From NCBI RefSeq assembly GCF_010894435.1, contig NZ_JAAIXZ010000002.1, forward strand, positions 744,001-808,000: 64,000 bases of DNA, given 5' to 3'. This DNA comes from Pyxidicoccus trucidator. GTDB taxonomy: Bacteria; Myxococcota; Myxococcia; Myxococcales; Myxococcaceae. Under the pieces are notes generated by a model. It saw only the letters and a program-made list of their open reading frames with translations. It did no database searches and was not told where the DNA came from. The translations under genes were made by a program, and so were the position numbers. This document shows positions 47,358-56,300 of this stretch, in pieces (position 1 is the first letter of the stretch; every line of letters begins with the position of its first letter).

Positions 47358-48772
47358 CGAAGAACAAGCCGCCCAGCCTCTTCAAGACGCGCCATGCCGC
47401 GCAGGTGCACTTCGTGGGCATCGGCGGCATCGGCATGAGCGGCATCGCCGAGGTGCTCCTCAACCTGGGCTACCGCGTGTCCGGCAGCGACTTGAAGGAG
47501 AGCGACATCACCCGGCGCCTGACGCGCATGGGCGCCACCTTCTTCGAGGGCCACCGCGCGCAGAACCTCGTCCAGGCGGACGTGGTGGTCATCTCCTCCG
47601 CGGTGCGCAAGGACAACCCGGAGGTCGTCACCGCGCGCCAGCGGAAGATTCCCGTCATCCCCCGCGCGGAGATGCTCGCGGAGTTGATGCGCCTGAAGTA
47701 CGCCGTCGCGGTGGCGGGCAGCCATGGGAAGACGACGACGACGTCCATGGTGGCCACCGTGCTGAGCGCGGCGGGGCTGGACCCCACGGCGGTGGTGGGC
47801 GGCAAGGTGAACGTGCTCGACTCCAACGCCAAGCTGGGCAAGAGCGAGCTGATGGTGGTGGAGGCGGACGAGAGCGACGGCAGCTTCCTCAAGCTGCACC
47901 CGTCCATCGCCATCGTCACCAACATCGACCCGGAGCACATGGACCACTACGGCACGCTGGAGCACCTCCAGACGGCCTTCGTGGAGTTCTGCAACCGGGT
48001 GCCCTTCTACGGCCTCAACGTCCTCTGCCTGGACAACCCCAACGTCCAGGCGCTGCTGCCGCGAATCGAGAAGCGCTTCGTCACCTACGGCAGCTCGCAC
48101 ATGGCGGACTACCGGCTGGAGAACATCCAGTTGGACGGCTTCACCACCACCTTCCAGGCCTTCCGCCGGGACGAGCCGCTGGGCGAGTTCCGCGTGCGCA
48201 TGGTGGGCGCGCACAACGCCTTCAACGCGCTGGCCGTCATCGCCGTGGCGGAGGAGATGGACATCCCCCTGGAGACGGTGCGCGGCGCGCTGGCCGAGTT
48301 CGGCGGCGTGCAGCGGCGCTTCACCGTGCGCGGTGAGGCGCAGGGCATCACCGTGGTGGACGACTACGGGCACCACCCCACCGAAGTCCTCGCCACGCTG
48401 GCCGGCGCCCGGCGGGCCTTCGGCCGGCGCCTGGTGGTGGCCTTCCAGCCGCACCGCTACACGCGCACCCACGACTTGATGAAGGAGTTCACCACCGCCT
48501 TCAACGACTCGGACGTGCTCTTCGTCACCAGCGTGTACGCGGCGGGCGAGGAGAGGATTCCGGGCGCCACGGGCGACGCGCTGGCGGAGGCCATCCGCGC
48601 GCACGGCCACCGCGACGTCACCTTCGTGGAGAAACGCCTGGACCTGCCGGCGGCGCTGCTGCCCCGGCTGCGCGAGGGCGACCTGGTGCTCACGCTGGGC
48701 GCGGGCGACATCACCCAGGTGGGGCCGGACCTGCTCTCCCTGCTGGGCACCTCTCCGCTGTCGAAGGGCTGA
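47354..48772 (+). CDS. murC: MurC, UDP-MurNAc:L-Ala ligase
   Basis: A 472-residue MurC ligase adding L-alanine to UDP-MurNAc. [20 protein letters not shown] near the N-terminus, P-loop [81 protein letters not shown] and FQPHRYTRT are canonical. The GTG overlaps the murG stop by four bases; murB follows after seven bases. Confidence 0.97.
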   Translation: MTKNKPPSLFKTRHAAQVHFVGIGGIGMSGIAEVLLNLGYRVSGSDLKESDITRRLTRMGATFFEGHRAQNLVQADVVVISSAVRKDNPEVVTARQRKIPVIPRAEMLAELMRLKYAVAVAGSHGKTTTTSMVATVLSAAGLDPTAVVGGKVNVLDSNAKLGKSELMVVEADESDGSFLKLHPSIAIVTNIDPEHMDHYGTLEHLQTAFVEFCNRVPFYGLNVLCLDNPNVQALLPRIEKRFVTYGSSHMADYRLENIQLDGFTTTFQAFRRDEPLGEFRVRMVGAHNAFNALAVIAVAEEMDIPLETVRGALAEFGGVQRRFTVRGEAQGITVVDDYGHHPTEVLATLAGARRAFGRRLVVAFQPHRYTRTHDLMKEFTTAFNDSDVLFVTSVYAAGEERIPGATGDALAEAIRAHGHRDVTFVEKRLDLPAALLPRLREGDLVLTLGAGDITQVGPDLLSLLGTSPLSKG

Positions 48773-48779
48773 GGCCGCC

Positions 48780-49715
48780 ATGGTGGAAGCGGGCGTGAGG
48801 ACGGCGCTGGTGGCCCGCGTGGAGCGGCTGCCCGACTGCGAGCTGAAGGCGGGCGAGCCCCTGGCTCCGCTCACCAGCGTCCGGGTGGGCGGCGCCGCGG
48901 AGGCCCTGGTGCGCCCGCGCTCGCCCGACGCGGTGGTGGCGCTGCTGCGGCTGGCGCGCGAGGAGGGCGTGCCCTTCTCCGTCCTCGGTGGCGGCGCGAA
49001 CACGCTGGTGGGCGATGGCGGCGTGCCGGGCCTCACCCTGAAGCTCCCGGGGGACCTGTTCCCCGAGGTGGCCGACGTGGGCCCCGAGGAGGGGCGCCTC
49101 ACGCTGGGCTGTGGCGCGGCCATCGTCCGCCTCGTCAACCTGATGCGGACGAATGGGCTGGTGGGCGCGGAGTTCCTCGCCGGCATTCCCGGCACGCTGG
49201 GCGGTGCGGTGGCGATGAACGCCGGCACCAAGAACGGCGAGGCCTTCCGGGCGATTGAAGCGGTGGAGGTGGCCACGGCGGACGGGGTGGGGTGGCTCAC
49301 GAAGGCGCAGGTGCCGCACGCCTATCGCCACTCCGAGCTGCCGCCGGGCGGCGTCGTCACGCGGGTGCGCTTCCTCCTGCGCAAGGGGGACGTGGTGGCG
49401 TCCAAGGCCGCCATGGACGCGGACCTGGGGTACCGCAAGCGCACGCAGCCGCTGAGCCAGCCCAACTTCGGCAGTGTCTTCACCAACCCGCCGGGCGACC
49501 ATGCCGGGCGATTGATTGAAGTCGTGGGCCTCAAGGGCCATACGCTGGGCCGCGCGCAGGTGTCCACCCTGCACGCCAATTGGATAGTCAACCTGGGCGG
49601 AGCCACCGCCCGCGACGTACTGGGCCTCGTCACCCTCATGCAGCAGCGGGTGCGCGAGGAGACCGGCGTCGACATGAAACCCGAAGTCAAGCGCTTGGGA
49701 GAGTTCCTGCCATGA
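48780..49715 (+). CDS. murB: MurB, UDP-MurNAc dehydrogenase
   Basis: A 311-residue FAD-dependent MurB (UDP-N-acetylenolpyruvoylglucosamine reductase). FAD-binding blocks TSVRVGGAAEALVRPRSP and VLGGGANTLVGDGGVPGL, then FLAGIPGTLGGAVAMNAGTK (the catalytic region) and PLSQPNFGSVFTNPPGDHAG with active-site serine in GSVF. Length is that of the short type IIa-like form. Stop overlaps ddl start by four bases. Confidence 0.97.
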   Translation: MVEAGVRTALVARVERLPDCELKAGEPLAPLTSVRVGGAAEALVRPRSPDAVVALLRLAREEGVPFSVLGGGANTLVGDGGVPGLTLKLPGDLFPEVADVGPEEGRLTLGCGAAIVRLVNLMRTNGLVGAEFLAGIPGTLGGAVAMNAGTKNGEAFRAIEAVEVATADGVGWLTKAQVPHAYRHSELPPGGVVTRVRFLLRKGDVVASKAAMDADLGYRKRTQPLSQPNFGSVFTNPPGDHAGRLIEVVGLKGHTLGRAQVSTLHANWIVNLGGATARDVLGLVTLMQQRVREETGVDMKPEVKRLGEFLP

Positions 49716-50668
49716 CCCCGAATCGCGGCGCCTTCACGAAGGACGAGCTCAAGACGAAGCGCGTGGGCGTGTTGTACGGCGGCCTGTCCTCGGAGCGCGC
49801 GGTGTCCCTGAACACCGGCGCGGCGGTGGCCGGCGCGCTGCGCTCGCTGGGCTACACGGTGGTGGACGTGGACGTGGGCAGGGACCTGCCCGCGCGCCTG
49901 GTGGCGGAGAAGGTGGACGTGGCGTGGCTCGCGGTGCACGGGCGCTACGGCGAGGACGGGTGCCTCCAGGGGCTGCTGGAGTCCATGTTCATCCCCTACA
50001 CCGGCAGCGGCGTGCTGGCCTCCGCGCTGGGCATGGACAAGGTGTACGCCAAGCAGGTCTTCGTCACCCACGGCATCCCCACCCCCGCGTACCGCGCCTT
50101 CCACGACGCGGCGTCGGCGCTGGCGGCGGCGGACTCGCTGGGCTTCCCCTTCCCGGTGGTGGTGAAGCCCAGCCGCGAGGGCAGCAGCGTGGGGGTGCAC
50201 ATCGTCAAGGCGCGCGCGGACTATGACGCCGCGGTGCAGGACGCCGCGAAGTACGCAGGCACCCTGCTGGTGGAGCAGTTCGTCAAGGGACGCGAAGTGC
50301 AGGGTGGCGTGCTGGACGATGAGGCCCTCGGCGTCATCGAGGTGCGCGCGGCGCATGAGTTCTACGACTACGACGCCAAGTACAAGGCGGACTCCGGCAC
50401 GCAGTACCTCTTCCCCGCACCCCTGCCTCCGGATCAGTATGCCCGGGTGAACGAGGTGAGTCTGGCCGCGCACAAGGCCCTCGGCTGCAGCGGGGGCTCC
50501 CGGTCCGACGTCATCCTCACCGAGGGAGGCGAAGTGTTCCTGCTGGAGATCAACACCCTGCCTGGCATGACGGCCTCCAGCCTCCTGCCGAAGATTGCCG
50601 CCGGACGGGGCATCGACTTCCCGGCCCTCTGCGAGCGCCTCCTGCTGGGCGCCTCCCTCAAGGCCTGA
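49712..50668 (+). CDS. ddl: D-alanine--D-alanine ligase
   Basis: A 318-residue Ddl, ATP-grasp enzyme making D-Ala-D-Ala for the MurF step. GVLYGGLSSERAVSLNTGAA, HGRYGEDGCLQGLLESMFIP, YTGSGVLASALGMDKVYAKQ, FPVVVKPSREGSSVGVHIVK and FLLEINTLPGMTASSLLPKI are all standard. The ATG overlaps murB by four bases. A strong hairpin follows the gene at 50674-50703. Confidence 0.96.
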   Translation: MTPNRGAFTKDELKTKRVGVLYGGLSSERAVSLNTGAAVAGALRSLGYTVVDVDVGRDLPARLVAEKVDVAWLAVHGRYGEDGCLQGLLESMFIPYTGSGVLASALGMDKVYAKQVFVTHGIPTPAYRAFHDAASALAAADSLGFPFPVVVKPSREGSSVGVHIVKARADYDAAVQDAAKYAGTLLVEQFVKGREVQGGVLDDEALGVIEVRAAHEFYDYDAKYKADSGTQYLFPAPLPPDQYARVNEVSLAAHKALGCSGGSRSDVILTEGGEVFLLEINTLPGMTASSLLPKIAAGRGIDFPALCERLLLGASLKA

Positions 50669-50673
50669 AGTCA

Positions 50674-50783
50674 GGGGCCGGACGCAACTTCGCGTCTGGC
50701 CCCGTCGAAAACTTCCGGAAGCCCCCTGGTCCATCACCCGAGCGCCAGCGCTACAGCGACGTGGCTGTAGCCAAAAACTGGCG
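50674..50783 (+). ncRNA. Stem-loops in the ddl-ftsQ gap (structured leader or terminator-like)
   Basis: Two hairpins are readable in the 160-bp gap. The first is a 12-bp stem with one G.U pair: GGGGCCGGACGC (50674-50685), loop AACTTC, GCGTCTGGCCCC (50692-50703); it has no T-run. The second is nested: outer CGCCAG (50743-50748) with CTGGCG (50778-50783), inner GCTACAG (50750-50756) with CTGTAGC (50765-50771). This is the only sizeable break inside the dcw run, so it may separate two transcription units or regulate ftsQA. A function is not known. Confidence 0.55.
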
Positions 50784-50828
50784 TGGAGATCCATCCGCGC
50801 GCAGCATGCGTGCGACCGTCCCCGACCC

Positions 50829-51683
50829 ATGGCCTTTGGCAGAACGCGAAATCGCCGCCGTCAGGACACCGCCCAGCAGAAGGAGGCGGTGAAGGGCGCC
50901 GTGCGCTCGCACGGGCCGGGCGTCCTGAAGGTGCTCGCGCTGACGCTGGCCACGGGCCTGCTGGTGTGGGGTGGGGTGGAATTGCGGCGCTGGGCGCTGA
51001 CGTCGCCCCGCTTCGACCTGGCGGCGGTGTCCTTCTCCGGCCTCCAGCGCGCCTCTCGCGTGGAGTTGCTGCGGCTGGCCGTCCTGACGAAGGGGCAGAA
51101 CCTGTGGACCCTGGACGTGGGCGCCCTGGAGCGCACCATGTCGCAGCACCCCTGGGTGAAGACAGTCGAGGTGACGCGGCGCTTCCCCAACCGCGTGTCG
51201 GTGGAGGTGACCGAGCACGTGCCGGTGGCCCTGGCGGTGCTGAGCGAGCTGTACGTCCTGGACGAGGAGGGCGAGCCCTTCAAGCGGGTGACGCCGGGGG
51301 ACGGGCTGGATTTGCCGCTCGTCACGGGGTTGGACAGGGAGGGGTACGTGACGGACCCGGCGGTGGCGCGCGAGCGCCTGCGCATGGCCCTGGAGGTGGC
51401 GAGCGCCTATGCGCGGCTGTCACCCGACAAGGCCGAGCGGCTGTCCGAGGTCCGCATGGAGGCGCAGGGCCTGGCGCTGGTGACGGCGTCCGGCCAGGAA
51501 GTGCGCCTGGGGCAAGGAGATTCCGAGGTCAAGCTGCAGCGGCTGGCCCGCGTCCGGCGAGAGCTGGGTGCGAGAGGGCTTGCAGCGGAGATCATTCACC
51601 TGGATAACCGTGCCCGACCCGGTTGGGTGGCGGTGAAGCTTTCGAGCCCTGTCTCCGAGAGGAACGGGGTCTCGACGCGGTAA
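50829..51683 (+). CDS. ftsQ: Cell division protein FtsQ
   Basis: A 284-residue FtsQ: a short basic cytoplasmic start (GRTRNRRRQDTAQQKEAVKG), one membrane helix (VLKVLALTLATGLLVWGGVE), a POTRA domain (LAAVSFSGLQRASRVELLRL, KTVEVTRRFPNRVSVEVTEH) and a beta domain. It nucleates the FtsQLB complex in the periplasm (established). Identification rests on these features and its place before ftsA. The ATG was chosen at 50829; the larger open frame upstream overlaps ddl and is out of family. Confidence 0.93.
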   Translation: MAFGRTRNRRRQDTAQQKEAVKGAVRSHGPGVLKVLALTLATGLLVWGGVELRRWALTSPRFDLAAVSFSGLQRASRVELLRLAVLTKGQNLWTLDVGALERTMSQHPWVKTVEVTRRFPNRVSVEVTEHVPVALAVLSELYVLDEEGEPFKRVTPGDGLDLPLVTGLDREGYVTDPAVARERLRMALEVASAYARLSPDKAERLSEVRMEAQGLALVTASGQEVRLGQGDSEVKLQRLARVRRELGARGLAAEIIHLDNRARPGWVAVKLSSPVSERNGVSTR

Positions 51684-51727
51684 GCGGATGCCCCTTTCAC
51701 GAGAGTGGGGGGCCTGGGAGGGTTGTC

Positions 51728-52960
51728 ATGGCGAAGCAGAAGTCGGGGGAGATCATCGTCGGCCTCGACATCGGCACGACGAAGATCTGCGCCATCGTCG
51801 GGGAGCTGACCGACAGCGGGATTGACATCATCGGCATTGGTACGCACCCGTCGAAGGGGCTGCGCAAGGGCGTGGTGGTCAACATCGAGGCCACGGTGTC
51901 CTCCATCCGCCGCGCGGTGGAAGAGGCCGAGCTGATGGCGGGAGCCGAAATCTCCCACGTCTACACGGGCATCGCCGGTGGCCACATCAAGGGCTTCAAC
52001 TCCCAGGGCATCGTCGCGGTGAAGGACAAGGAGGTCCGCGACGCGGACATCGCCCGTGTCATCGACGCGGCGAAGGCGGTGGCCATCCCCCTGGACCGGG
52101 AGGTCATCCACGTCCTGCCGCAGGAGTTCATCATCGACGACCAGGGCGGCATCAAGGAGCCGCTGGGCATGGCGGGCGTGCGCCTGGAGGCCAAGGTGCA
52201 CATCGTCACCGGGGCCGTCTCGAGCGCGCAGAACATCGTCAAGTGCGCCAACCGCACGGGGCTGAATGTCTCCGACATCGTCCTCCAGCCGCTGGCGAGC
52301 GCCGAGGCGGTGCTGGGCGAGGACGAGAAGGAGCTGGGCGTGTGCCTCGTCGACATCGGCGGCGGCACCACGGACATCGCCATCTTCTCCGGCGGCTCCA
52401 TCGTCCACACAGCGGTGATTGCGCTGGGCGGCAACAACCTCACCAGCGACATCGCCATCGGCCTGCGCACGCCCGCGCACGAGGCCGAGCGCATCAAGCA
52501 GAAGTACGGCTGCGCGCTGGCGTCCCTCATCAACAAGGACGACACGATTGAGGTGCCCAGCGTGGGCGGCCGGCAGCCGCGCGTCCTGGGGCGGCAGATT
52601 CTCTGCGAAATCCTGGAGCCGCGCGTGGAGGAGATCTTCCAGCTCGTGCACCGCGAAATCCAGAAGTGCGGCTACGAGGACCTGCTGGCCTCGGGCGTGG
52701 TGATTACGGGCGGCTCCACGCTGCTCGCGGGCATGCCGGAGCTGGCCGAGGAAGTGCTGGGGCTGCCGGTGCGCCGGGGCATGCCGCGCGGCATCGGCGG
52801 GCTGGTGGACGTGGTGAAGAGCCCCATGTACGCCACGGGCGTGGGCCTGGTCGTCTACGGTGCCAAGCACCTGGACCGGCGCATGTTCCGCATCCGCGAG
52901 GAGAACGTGTACAAGAAGGTGAAGGGCCGCATGCGCGAGTGGCTCGAGGAAATCTTCTGA
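51728..52960 (+). CDS. ftsA: Cell division protein FtsA
   Basis: A 410-residue FtsA, actin-like ATPase that tethers FtsZ to the membrane. VGLDIGTTKICAIVGEL, LIDIGGGTT-like CLVDIGGGTTDIAIFSGG and VVITGGSTLLAGMPELAEEV are the actin-fold phosphate loops. The C-terminal amphipathic helix is VKGRMREWLEEIF. GGAGGG precedes the ATG at 51728. Unusually, ftsZ does not follow directly; an 8.6-kb surface-protein gene is between them. Confidence 0.97.
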   Translation: MAKQKSGEIIVGLDIGTTKICAIVGELTDSGIDIIGIGTHPSKGLRKGVVVNIEATVSSIRRAVEEAELMAGAEISHVYTGIAGGHIKGFNSQGIVAVKDKEVRDADIARVIDAAKAVAIPLDREVIHVLPQEFIIDDQGGIKEPLGMAGVRLEAKVHIVTGAVSSAQNIVKCANRTGLNVSDIVLQPLASAEAVLGEDEKELGVCLVDIGGGTTDIAIFSGGSIVHTAVIALGGNNLTSDIAIGLRTPAHEAERIKQKYGCALASLINKDDTIEVPSVGGRQPRVLGRQILCEILEPRVEEIFQLVHREIQKCGYEDLLASGVVITGGSTLLAGMPELAEEVLGLPVRRGMPRGIGGLVDVVKSPMYATGVGLVVYGAKHLDRRMFRIREENVYKKVKGRMREWLEEIF

Positions 52961-53321
52961 CGGGCTGACGCACCTCGCCCGCCACACGCGAAGGGGCTCT
53001 CCGGAAGGGGGGCCCCTTCTTGCGTTCTGGCCTGGCGCGTCATGCCTGGGCGCGTCCGGCGTGGACGCGTCACGCTCCCTCACGCGTGCGGCGCTGACGC
53101 GTCAGAAGCCGACGTGACGGGGCGCGTTATTGGGGCGCCAAGCTGTCCGGTTTCCGGAATCTGGATCCGTGATTCGGATTGCCCTCTGGGCGAGAGGGGT
53201 GGTGGGTCCTGGAAGCCCTCGGAACTGTGAGGGTCGGGAAGTGGACGGGGGATGGCTTCGAGATTGCTATGTGCGGCCATTGCCGCCGGGACCCCATCCC
53301 ACCTCGCGCGGCCCTGCCCAC
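52961..53321. other. ftsA-downstream region with palindromes
   Basis: About 360 bases between ftsA and the giant surface-protein gene. After the terminator at 52987-53023 come four CGCGTC-type elements, including a perfect 12-bp palindrome CTGACGCGTCAG (53094-53105) and a GACGCGTC core at 53064-53071, centres 32 bp apart. This looks like a promoter/operator zone for the downstream gene. No small gene is supported. Confidence 0.55.
52987..53023 (+). terminator. Intrinsic-terminator-like hairpin after ftsA
   Basis: GAAGGGGC (52990-52997) pairs perfectly with GCCCCTTC (53012-53019) around a 14-base loop, and flanking CGC/GCG can extend the stem across a small bulge. The tail TTGCGTTC is only moderately T-rich. 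It probably ends the ftsA transcript. Confidence 0.6.
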
Positions 53322-56300
53322 ATGAACGACAACACCCACACCCCCACTCCGCTGGTACTGGCGCGGCGCATCCGCGCTCGCCTGCCTGCCGCTAGCCTGC
53401 TGGCGCTCCTGTGCGTCGCGCTGGTGGCTCCCGCCGCCCACGCCGAGCCGGACTCCTTCGGCCTTGGCACCGGTACCACTCCGCTGACCGTCAATGCCGC
53501 CAACACCGTCATCAACACCTACACGCGGGTGTCCGCGGCGGTGCCGGCAGGGCAGAGCTTCGTCACGGTGACGTCCACGACGGGCTTCGCGGTGGGCAAC
53601 CTGGTGATGGTGATTCAGAGCACCGGCCTCACCCCGAGGCCCGCGTCGGGCAGCCAGACGCCCATCGACGTGTCGGGCAACACGATGGGCCGCTGGCAGC
53701 TGGCGCGCATCCAGTCCCTGACTGCCACCCGGCTCAACTTCACCCAGCCGCTCACGGTGCCGTTCCTGGCCACTGGTGCGCAGGCGGTGTTGGTCCGCGA
53801 ATACACGACGGTGACCATCAACGCTGGCGCCAGCCTCGTCGCCGGGCCCTGGGATGGGACCTCGGGCGGTGTGCTGGCCTTCCTGGCGACGGGGGCCGTG
53901 AACAACCAGGGCACCATCTCCGCCACGGGCCGGGGCTTCCGCGGCGGTATCTTCCTCAACGGTGAGGGGGATGGGTGTACCGGCGTCGACGCTGTGTGGC
54001 CGGCCGGTGCCATGAAGGGCGAAGGCGTGGTGCCCGGCGCCTACCAGCCGGAAATCGATCCGTTCCCTCCTGTGGCCGGCACGACGGGCTACGGCAACAT
54101 CGCCAATGGCGGTGGTGGCGGCATCTGCCACAACTCGGGCGGTGGTGGTGGTGGCGGCGCGGGTGCGGGTGGCCAGGGCGGACGTACCTGGAGTGGTGAC
54201 CTGCCGGCGTCACGGGACGTGGGCGGGCGTGGCGGTGTGCAGATGAACTATGACGCCGTGTCACGTGGCCTCTTCGGCGGTGGCGGTGGTGCTGGCCATA
54301 GCAACGACGACGAGGGAGGCGCGGGCAATGTCGGTGGTGGCATCGTGTTCATGCGCGCCGCGTCGCTGGCGGGCGCTGGTGCGGTGACCGCGGACGGCGT
54401 GGCGGGTGAGAACGCGCGAGGCTTAGGCAACGACGCGGCCGGCGGTGGTGGCGCGGGCGGTACCCTCTACATGCGCTTCACGGGCAACCTGACCTGCAGC
54501 GCGAATACCGTCAGTGCTCGCGGTGGCAATGGTGGTAGCACCACCTTCGCGACACCTCACGGGACGGGCGGTGGTGGTGGCGGTGGCCGTATCCTGGTGC
54601 AGGGGGCGGCGGTCGGCTGTACTCCCGTCGTCACAGGCGGCGCGGCGGGCACCCAGCCCTCGGCCGGTGCTCCGGATGGCATCAACTATGGTGCTCGCCC
54701 GGGCAACCCAGGTGTGGTCACCGTGCTGCCCGGCGCGTTCCCTGCGTCCCTCGCCGCTCCGGTGGTGGTGACGCCGGCCAACGGTTCCACGACGGGTGTT
54801 CGCCCGCCCATCACCGGCACGGCCCCGGCGAACTCGACGGTGGTCATCTACATCGACGGGGTCGAGGTGGCCCGCGTGACGGCCGACGCGGTGGGCAACT
54901 TCACGTTCACGCCGACGACCAACCTGACTGCAGGTGCCCACACCGTCAGCGCCATCGCCGAGGTGCAGGGCGTGTCGAGCGTCCGCAGCAACACCAACAC
55001 CTTCACGGTGGCCACGGACACCACTCCGCCGGACACGACGATTGTGAGCGGCCCGGCGGCGGTGACGAACGCCACGACGGCCACCTTCAACTTCAGCTCC
55101 AACGAGAGCCCGGTGACGTATCAGTGCTCGCTGGACGGCGCGGCCTTCGTGGCCTGCACCAACCCGCGCACCTTCACCGGTCTGGCGCAGGGCAATCACA
55201 CGCTGGCGGTGCGCGCGGTGGATGCGGCCAACAACGTGGACCCGACGCCCGCGACCTACGCGTGGACGGTGGACACCACGGCTCCGGACACCACGATTGT
55301 CAGTGGCCCGGCGGTGGTGACGAACGCCACGACGGCCACCTTCGACTTCAGCTCCAATGACGCGGCCGCCACCTTCGAGTGCTCGCTGGACGGCGCGGCC
55401 TTCGTGGCCTGTGCCGACCCGCGCACCTTCACGGGGCTGGCGAACGGCAACCACACCCTGGCGGTTCGCGCGGTGGATGCCGCGGGCAACGTGGACCCGA
55501 CGCCGGCCACCTATGCCTGGACCGTCGACACCGCCCTGCCGGACACCACCATCGTGAGCGGCCCGTCCGGGGTGACTGTCTCCACGACGGCCACCTTCGA
55601 CTTCACCTCCAATGAGAGCCCGGTGACGTACGAGTGCTCGCTGGACGGCGCGGCCTTCGTGGCCTGCGCGGACCCGGTGACCTTCACCGGCCTGGCGCAG
55701 GGCAACCACACGCTGGCCGTGCGCGCCCGTGACGCCGCCGGCAACGTGGACCCGACGCCCGCCACCCGCTCCTGGACGGTGGACACCGTTGCTCCGGACA
55801 CCACGTTCACCAGCACGCCGCCCGCCGTGTCGAACTCGGCGGTGGCCAACTTCGACTTCAGCTCGAACGAGAGCCCCGTCACCTACGAGTGCCGCCTGGA
55901 CGGCGCGGTGCTGTTCACCGCGTGCACGGACCCGGCGTCCTTCACGGGCCTGACGAACGGCAGCCACACGCTCCAGGTCCGCGCGGTGGATGCGGCCGGT
56001 AACGTGGACCCGACGCCGGCCGTCTATACGTGGACGGTCGACACGGTGCCTCCGGACACCAACATCGATGCCGGCCCCTCGGGGACGACGACCTCCACCA
56101 GCGCGACGTTCGACTTCAGCTCGCCCGACAGCCCGGTGACGTACCAGTGCTCGCTGGACGGCGCGGCCTTTGCGGCCTGCACGGACCCGGTGACCTTCAC
56201 CGGCCTGGCGAACGGCAACCACACCCTGTCGGTGCGCGCGGTGGATGCCGCGGGCAACGTGGACCCGACGCCCGCCACCCGCTCCTGGACGGTGGACACC

